From CAYLUN01 sp964386865 (GTDB lineage Bacteria > Verrucomicrobiota > Kiritimatiellia > RFP12 > UBA1067), in the NCBI GenBank assembly GCA_964386865.1, contig CAYLUN010000162.1, positions 1 through 8,587 of the forward strand: a stretch of DNA of 8,587 bases, written 5' to 3'. The notes beneath the pieces are model-generated. The model had not been told where the DNA came from and searched no databases. It was given only the letters and a program-made list of their open reading frames with translations. Of this stretch, positions 1 to 3,956 are shown piece after piece. A program made the translations under genes and the position numbers. Every line of letters starts with the position of its first letter. The stretch's first letter is position 1.

Positions 1-449
1 CGGTGGTACTGCCGCAGTTGGTCTCGTGGTCTGAACACGCCGATGACGCGGTTAAGTGCTTTTCAGGCACGGCGGCCTATACGACGCGCTTCGATCTTCC
101 TGCCGAGGCGTTGAAGCCGGGGCGCCGCCTGACACTCGACCTAGGCGCGGTCGAGGTTATGGCCGAGGTACGCGTGAACGGCAAGGCGCTGGGAACGCTC
201 TGGAAGCGGCCCTTTGCGGTCGACATCACCGATGCGGTTCGTTCCGGTACGAACGAGATCGAGGTCAAGGTTACGAACCTGTGGTGGAACCGTCTGGTCG
301 GCGACGGCAAGCTGCCACCGGAAAACCGGACGACCTTCACCACCGCCCAGCCGCGTGTGCCGCGCACCAAGCTGTTGCCCTCGGGGCTGCTCGGCCCGGC
401 GGCGATCACTATTTCAGAAACGATAATATGCAAAGAAGGCCTGCTTTAG
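1..449 (+). CDS. C-terminal part of a secreted-type glycoside hydrolase, alpha-L-rhamnosidase (GH106/GH2-like)
   Basis: The frame is open to the left edge of the window, so only the last ~148 codons are present and the true start lies outside; the GTG at 3 is not a credible start. What remains reads as the terminal jelly-roll sugar-binding domain of large bacterial rhamnosidases. It shows FSGTAAY at about residues 20-26, LDLGAV at 45-50, VRVNGK at 56-61, TNLWWNRLVGD at 91-101 and the near-terminal LLPSGLLGP at 124-132. These are family hallmarks that I recognise by eye. The catalytic domain is not in the window, so the substrate (terminal alpha-L-rhamnose in pectin-like or ulvan-like glycans) is inferred. 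The tail after SGLLGP is slightly longer than usual. The next gene, a URO-D fragment, starts 65 bp downstream on the same strand, so the two may once have been co-transcribed. Another GH2-like exo-enzyme with the same ancillary domain is the main alternative. Confidence 0.8.
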   Translation, partial: VVLPQLVSWSEHADDAVKCFSGTAAYTTRFDLPAEALKPGRRLTLDLGAVEVMAEVRVNGKALGTLWKRPFAVDITDAVRSGTNEIEVKVTNLWWNRLVGDGKLPPENRTTFTTAQPRVPRTKLLPSGLLGPAAITISETIICKEGLL

Positions 450-514
450 AACGTGAGACTGTATAACTGCGACTCCAATGCCACTCGAAAATAGACACAG
501 AAGGGTAACAGACG

Positions 515-820
515 ATGACACACAAAGAACGAATTCTTGCCACGCTTAACCGTCAGCCGACGGACCGTGCGCCAATCGATCTGTGGCATACGCCGGAGAT
601 CGGCGCCGCGCTGCGTCAGCACTTCAACGTCTCCGATGACCTGGATGTGTACCGCGCGATGGGACTCGATAAGATCGCCTGGGTATTTATGGATTACAAG
701 ACCGATATCGGCGAACGCGCGGGCGGCCAGTCCGGCGCGGGCGCGGAGTCGGGCGGGAGCCGCAGCACCGTACGCGAGGGCAGGATTCGCAGGAACGGGG
801 AGGCGTGCCCGCGCGAATGA
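515..820 (+). pseudogene. Truncated 5' end of a uroporphyrinogen decarboxylase (URO-D) family gene
   Basis: The first ~65 residues match the start of URO-D/MtaA-type proteins: MTHKERILATLNRQPTDRAPIDLW, where the KERILATLNRQPTDR-x-P-x-D-x-W pattern is the usual N-terminal signature, then YRAMGLDKIAWVFMDYKTDI. Start choice is supported by AAGGG about 9 nt upstream of the ATG. From about residue 66 (base ~712) the frame continues for ~36 codons of Gly/Arg/Ser-rich sequence with no family resemblance and stops at 818-820. Intact members are roughly 330-380 residues, so more than 80% is missing. In this bacterial group such genes usually encode paralogues that probably act in methyl transfer or demethylation rather than haem synthesis; this copy cannot be active. 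The break coincides with the start of a GC-rich block leading to an integrase, so insertion/deletion by the mobile element is the likely cause. Confidence 0.82.
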
Positions 821-1130
821 CGCGCCCGCCCCGTGCCGGTTACGGAGGCCGTGGGTGGCAGAGGCGGGAGCGGATGCCCGCAAGGCAACGGCACATGGCG
901 TGAGGGCAGCCTTCAGGCCGTCAGCCCGCTTGCGTTTCGGGTGCCCGGTCGCAGAGTAACGGCTGCCGCAGTGGACAGGCCGTCTCGCGCCGGTCCCCGG
1001 ACGGAGTGCGATAAATCCGAGCCACAGCAAATCGACGCGGCCTTCATTTCGTGCTGATGTCAAGTGATACTGAGTAATGAAAGACGGAAGGAAGACATGA
1101 GTAACATAGGGGAGTAGAAGTCTCATTCGG
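713..1130. other. GC-rich structured block between the URO-D break and the integrase, no gene
   Basis: No convincing coding sequence is visible; the open frames on both strands are low-complexity Ala/Arg/Gly products of high GC. The DNA is rich in inverted repeats. GGAACGGGG (792-800) pairs with CCCCGTGCC (829-837) with one mismatch, around an inner GCGCG-AATGA-CGCGC hairpin (811-825). GCCGGTTAC (836-844) matches GTAACGGC (955-962) in inverse orientation with one extra base. CCGGCGCG near 732-739 has its inverse CGCGCCGG near 987-994. GC content falls sharply after about 1040. The last ~90 bp contain a well-spaced GGAAGG followed by an ATG at 1097, but that frame stops after six codons, so it is at most a remnant start. 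Confidence 0.5.
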
Positions 1131-2792
1131 TCAGCCAGCGCTTGACTGATTCGCGAGCAATGCGGCAAGTTGTGACCGCTCGCTTTCGGACAGTTGCTTT
1201 AGTTGCGCCGCAACGGACGTTACCCGGTCAGTACCAGATGCTGGCAGAGAGGGAGGCGGGTTGCGACTTTTGGTTTTAGGGCTAGGCTTTCCGCCAGTCA
1301 GAACATCCGGCAGTTTATCGCCCAGTACTGCCCGCAGATGTTCCCGTTGCGGATTGTAATAATACTTCAGAACGGTATTAGCCGTGCCGTGCCCTGTAAC
1401 CAGTTTAACCGTTTCAACCGGAATACCCGCAGACAAAGCCAGTGTCGCCCATGTGCCTCGCAGTGAGTGCCATCCGAGTAGGGAAGCAGACAGCATCTTC
1501 TCACCCTTTCCGCGTTTCTGTCTGGTTGCCGTGATTAGGGTTTTGATATCCCGTTTGCTTGTCGTGGTCGCACCATGCCGCAACCGGAGCCCCGAAACCC
1601 TTTCGGCCTCCTTCAGGTCTTCGGAAATTTGTCCACGCTGACGTCCGGTCTCGGCTTCGATCTCTCTGTATGATTGGCCACTTTCGTAACGTTCCAGTGT
1701 TTCAAGAATGCGGTCACGTTTTACCGGGTTAAAGTCTGCCTTTCTTACAGCTTCGCACGCATGGGGCACTCGCTCGGCAAGGTCAGATGCATCTGGTATG
1801 CCTTGTGTGCGTTCTGGCGTTTTGTTTGACGAGTCCTCGAACGCCCTCGCGAATAATGACTTGCCCCGGTAGGTTATCCCGTAACGGTTGGTCTTGTACA
1901 TATGAGCCGCATCCGGCCACACGTAGGGGCTTTCTCCTTTGTTTGCAAGGGCGGTCTGTAAAACCTCTTGCAAGGGTCGGAAAATCGGGATCTCTACGCC
2001 CTTGCCTGTTTTGGAAGTTCGGACGGCAATGATTCCCGCCCGCAGGTCGACCGACTGCCAGGTCAACTGGCAGACGTCGCCGATCCGCATTCCGGTGAGG
2101 GCGGCGCACACGGTCAGAGGGAAGAGGAAAGGTTCGAGCCGTGCGGTGTTGAAAAGGGTCACAAGTTCAAACTCGGTCAGCGGGCGGCGGTGGATAACGT
2201 CGTTTTCGGTGCCGGCACCCCGCCTGGTTATTTCGCTACCGAAAGGGTTCGATGAGCCGAGCGGCAGAAGTCGAGCGAATGCAGACTTAAGCAGAGAAGC
2301 CGCACCGTTGGCTGTGCGTCGGGTAAAGTCCTTTCTCAGAACTTCAATATAGGCGACGGTCTGTTCCGGCTTGATCTCGTGAAGATACTTACACGGCATG
2401 GTTTCGGCGAACCGATTGAATATGGTATCGCACCACTTGAGCCAAGATTCAGTCGGCTGAGTCTCTCGGCCAAGTCCGCGCCACTTAATGGCGAGATCGG
2501 ACAGTTTCACATATTCGACTGCCCGCCCGGTCTTGAACTGGATCAGCCTTTTGGTCAGATGTGCGGCGTTACCTTTATCTCTAGCGTCGGCCTGCACCTC
2601 ATCGAACTTGTCTTGCGCCTGATCACGTGAGGCCTCGAAAAGATCGTCCCCCTTTTGCCGCAGTGTGGGCGGATGTTTTCCTTTGACCTTCACTTTGAGG
2701 TTAACAACTTTGGCTTTGCCGTCTACCTCAACCCGGCCATACCAGCATGGCAGAAACTCTCCATCTCGTCCGCGTCTCAATTCCAGGCCCAT
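1131..2792 (-). CDS. Tyrosine recombinase/integrase with an HTH-like insertion
   Basis: Catalyses site-specific DNA strand exchange, most likely integration and excision of a genomic island. Numbered from the ATG at 2792 (553 aa), the N-terminal ~85 residues look like a basic arm-binding domain (GLELRRGRDG start, WYGRVEVDGK). Residues ~93-185 fit a SAM-like core-binding domain and the rest is the phage-integrase fold. Active-site residues visible are R236 (TGMRIGDV), K261 (SKTGKG), H442 and R445 (WHSLRGT), H468 (TGHGTANT) and the nucleophile, Tyr 478 (or 477) in VLKYYYNP. Between K261 and the HxxR box lies an unusually long insertion (~285-438) with an HTH-like stretch (ETLERYESGQSYREIEAETG, ~364-383). 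A start at 2813 adds seven residues, but only the 2792 ATG has a Shine-Dalgarno (GAGG, 8 nt upstream). A tRNA-Val fragment lies 150 bp upstream and a decayed relative lies at ~3680-3950. Sequence features suggest an intact, possibly active enzyme. Confidence 0.95.
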   Translation of the reverse strand: MGLELRRGRDGEFLPCWYGRVEVDGKAKVVNLKVKVKGKHPPTLRQKGDDLFEASRDQAQDKFDEVQADARDKGNAAHLTKRLIQFKTGRAVEYVKLSDLAIKWRGLGRETQPTESWLKWCDTIFNRFAETMPCKYLHEIKPEQTVAYIEVLRKDFTRRTANGAASLLKSAFARLLPLGSSNPFGSEITRRGAGTENDVIHRRPLTEFELVTLFNTARLEPFLFPLTVCAALTGMRIGDVCQLTWQSVDLRAGIIAVRTSKTGKGVEIPIFRPLQEVLQTALANKGESPYVWPDAAHMYKTNRYGITYRGKSLFARAFEDSSNKTPERTQGIPDASDLAERVPHACEAVRKADFNPVKRDRILETLERYESGQSYREIEAETGRQRGQISEDLKEAERVSGLRLRHGATTTSKRDIKTLITATRQKRGKGEKMLSASLLGWHSLRGTWATLALSAGIPVETVKLVTGHGTANTVLKYYYNPQREHLRAVLGDKLPDVLTGGKPSPKTKSRNPPPSLPASGTDRVTSVAAQLKQLSESERSQLAALLANQSSAG

Positions 2793-2800
2793 GGTGAAAA

Positions 2801-2806
2801 CCTCGC
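2801..2806 (-). promoter_or_regulatory. Shine-Dalgarno that decides the integrase start
   Basis: On the minus strand GCGAGG sits here with 8 nt to the ATG at 2792. The alternative ATG at 2813 is preceded by an A-rich stretch (TTGAAAAAACT) without a purine-rich SD. The protein beginning MGLELRR is also the typical start of this integrase group. Confidence 0.6.
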
Positions 2807-2869
2807 TTTCCATAGTTTTTTCAACGCAGAAATAGTGTGCGAAAGTGTGAGAAATTTATCAAGCAAAAT

Positions 2870-2932
2870 CCCCAAACAACGCCCCAAACAAATTATATAA
2901 CGCAATATAATTGATTAATAGCCAGTATTAAT
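2870..2932 (-). promoter_or_regulatory. Putative integrase promoter with direct repeat and overlapping inverted repeat
   Basis: The sequence is AT-rich, in contrast to its surroundings. On the minus strand a perfect TATAAT occupies 2897-2892. The hexamer 17 bp upstream (TATTAA, 2920-2915) is a poor -35. That -35 position overlaps an inverted repeat ATTAATA-gccag-TATTAAT (2914-2932), which could be an operator or recombinase-factor site. Just downstream of the -10 lies a perfect direct repeat, CCCCAAACAA on the plus strand at 2870-2879 and 2882-2891, with a 12-bp period. The repeats are seen directly; promoter and operator roles are inferred. Confidence 0.4.
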
Positions 2933-2944
2933 AAGGTTCGGCAA

Positions 2945-2994
2945 CCTGCTTGACATGCAAGGGGTCGGTGGTTCGAGTCCACTATCTCCCACCA
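2945..2994 (+). tRNA. 3' fragment of tRNA-Val(GAC), probable integrase attachment site
   Basis: The bases fold as the 3' half of a tRNA. An anticodon stem CCTGC/GCAAG (one C-A mismatch) encloses the 7-nt loop TTGACAT with anticodon GAC (2952-2954). There follow variable loop GGGTC, T-arm GGTGG-TTCGAGT-CCACT, acceptor strand ATCTCCC (2984-2990), discriminator A and encoded CCA (2992-2994). The matching 5' acceptor strand GGGAGAT and a D-arm are absent upstream, where there is AT-rich promoter DNA. The anticodon stem mismatch suggests that identity with the intact gene begins near the loop. Many tyrosine recombinases cross over in a 7-bp anticodon loop, so this is best read as an att site left by integration, with the full tRNA elsewhere. 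It is not a working tRNA by itself. Confidence 0.85.
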
Positions 2995-3012
2995 GAAAAC
3001 AACGCCGGAAAG

Positions 3013-3049
3013 CCTCGAAAACGCCAATGTTTTCGGGGTTTTTGCTTTT
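3013..3049 (+). terminator. Intrinsic terminator 19 bp after the tRNA-Val fragment
   Basis: A 10-bp stem CCTCGAAAAC (3013-3022) / GTTTTCGGGG (3029-3038), with one T-G pair and a 6-nt loop, is followed by TTTTTGCTTTT (3039-3049). Its position just behind the CCA suggests it is the original tRNA-Val terminator, so the DNA directly right of the fragment may be ancestral tRNA-flanking sequence. Confidence 0.72.
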
Positions 3050-3094
3050 CAGACGGGCTTTTTCCGCCTTTCTGTAACACGGTGGTTCAGTCTG

Positions 3095-3155
3095 TGTTTC
3101 GGCGTTCAATTTACCGAAACATTGCCGAAACAGATGGGCGCGGCTGCCGAAACAG
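3095..3155. repeat. Cluster of four CCGAAACA 8-mers (three direct, one inverted)
   Basis: CCGAAACA occurs at 3114-3121, 3125-3132 and 3147-3154, and its inverse TGTTTCGG at 3095-3102. The last two direct copies are extended to an identical 11-mer, TGCCGAAACAG (3123-3133 and 3145-3155). Spacings are 11 and 22 bp, about one and two helical turns. I found no other copy by eye elsewhere in the window. Arm-type binding sites for a recombinase, or an operator, are possible. Confidence 0.6.
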
Positions 3156-3548
3156 CAGGGGCGCTTTTGTTGCCGTTCGCTTCCGGCGTGCCGTCGCGCA
3201 TCGAAACTCACGGGGGCCTATTTCTATTTTCGAGGTCTGCCGCGTCGCTCGCCTCTATCGGTGGGTACTCCCGAGTGTTTCCCGAGATGTCCTAAACCGC
3301 AACTGGAAGGGGGCTTTCTCGTCCGCGCGACTGTTTGCCCCGCGCGTCCGCGCCTTCGCGCGCGCGAGGCGTTTCCGTTCGGCTGTCACCCCCCGGTGAG
3401 TATGGGGGACAAAGGGACTCCCGAAATACGGCCGGCGTCGGCGTGCCAAGGGCGGGGGTCTCGCGGGCGCGGTCGCTTGCTTATCTCGCGCGCGCGAGAA
3501 GATGCGATGGCACGCCCCGTGCGCCCCTGCCCCGGCTCTAGCGGACAG
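3156..3548. other. GC-rich region without a recognisable gene
   Basis: Several frames are open on both strands but all encode Arg/Ala-rich, compositionally driven sequence with no family resemblance or ribosome binding site. Notable structure includes a perfect 16-bp palindrome TCTCGCGCGCGCGAGA (3484-3499), TCACC-CCCC-GGTGA near 3388, and alternating CG-rich runs around 3326-3370. The block abuts a truncated hydrolase gene on its right, mirroring the GC-rich block that abuts the URO-D break on the left side of the integrase. Confidence 0.45.
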
Positions 3549-3686
3549 CGTGCCCGCGGCGGATTTACAGTGGGCCTTGAATGGAAAGACGGCAAAGTCA
3601 CAGACTACCGCGTGTTTTCAGACGAGCCGCGTCCGGTGAAAGTCCGCGTGCATGGCGAGTCAAAAAGTGTCCGGTCTGAACAGTAG
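3549..3686 (+). pseudogene. C-terminal scrap of a GH95-like (alpha-L-fucosidase family) glycoside hydrolase
   Basis: About 45 codons ending at the TAG at 3684-3686 read as the terminal beta-domain of GH95-type enzymes: RARGGFTVGLEWKDGKVTDY, then EPRPVKVRVHGE and a short charged tail. The RGGF-x-V-x-L-x-W-KDGK pattern is the recognisable part. Upstream the same frame (open from 3261) is Arg/Ala-rich GC-driven sequence unlike the family, and the family normally exceeds 700 residues, so nearly all of the gene including its catalytic domain is gone. Immediately right lies the decayed integrase, whose similarity to the intact one begins at about the stop codon. The fragment is probably the surviving end of a chromosomal gene lost during insertion or deletion. 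Family assignment rests on a short motif. Confidence 0.55.
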
Positions 3687-3950
3687 GCCGGTTATCGCCA
3701 AGGACCGCCCGCAGGTGGTCCGGTTGCAAATTGCAGTAATAATTCAGGACGGCGTTTGCCGTGTCATCTCCTGTTGCCAGTCTAGCCGCTTCAACAGGAA
3801 CACCCGCAGACAAAAGCAGCCGGGATTTGTCCGCGCTGACGCCCGGTCTCGGCCTCGACCCCTCTTTGGGATCGGCCACTTCCGTAACGTTCCTGTGTTT
3901 CAAGGGGCCTGACCACATTCAGGGCCAGGCCGGCACGCTCGCCGAGCTGC
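3680..3950 (-). pseudogene. Decayed, internally deleted tyrosine recombinase related to the intact integrase
   Basis: The DNA aligns with two separated parts of the intact gene on the same strand. Bases ~3820-3905 match ~1625-1703, the HTH-like insertion; read in the parental frame they give ETQERYGSGRSQRGVEAETG against ETLERYESGQSYREIEAETG. Bases ~3690-3818 match ~1300-1435, the C-terminal active-site segment: LSAGVPVEAARLATGDD-TANAVLNYYCN against LSAGIPVETVKLVTGHG-TANTVLKYYYN. The join near 3818 removes about 190 bp including the catalytic H and R of the HxxR box. The second catalytic histidine is Asp here (TGDD), the frame shifts between blocks and the N-terminal two thirds are absent. Weaker similarity (GERA against AERV) reaches ~3950, next to the cytochrome stop codon. 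It is a paralogue, not a recent copy, judging by the many substitutions. Confidence 0.85.
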
Positions 3951-3956
3951 TGCTAG

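Noticed and set aside
1097..1117. Six-codon frame with a good Shine-Dalgarno left of the integrase
   Set aside because: Too short to support as a gene. It could be the leftover start of a lost gene, but nothing confirms that.
446..1168. Minus-strand open frame of 240 codons over the URO-D fragment and GC-rich block
   Set aside because: It is Ala/Arg-rich, driven by GC composition, antisense to a recognisable URO-D start, has no family motif and no clear ribosome binding site.
2934..2947. AGGTT-CGGC-AACCT hairpin read as a tRNA D-arm
   Set aside because: It lacks the conserved D-loop bases and there is no 5' acceptor strand, so it does not complete the tRNA.
2915..3211. Minus-strand open frame of 98 codons across the tRNA fragment
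   Set aside because: Its peptide GDSGLEPPTPCMSSR is the well-known antisense translation of tRNA 3' halves. It is a by-product of the tRNA-Val fragment, not a protein.
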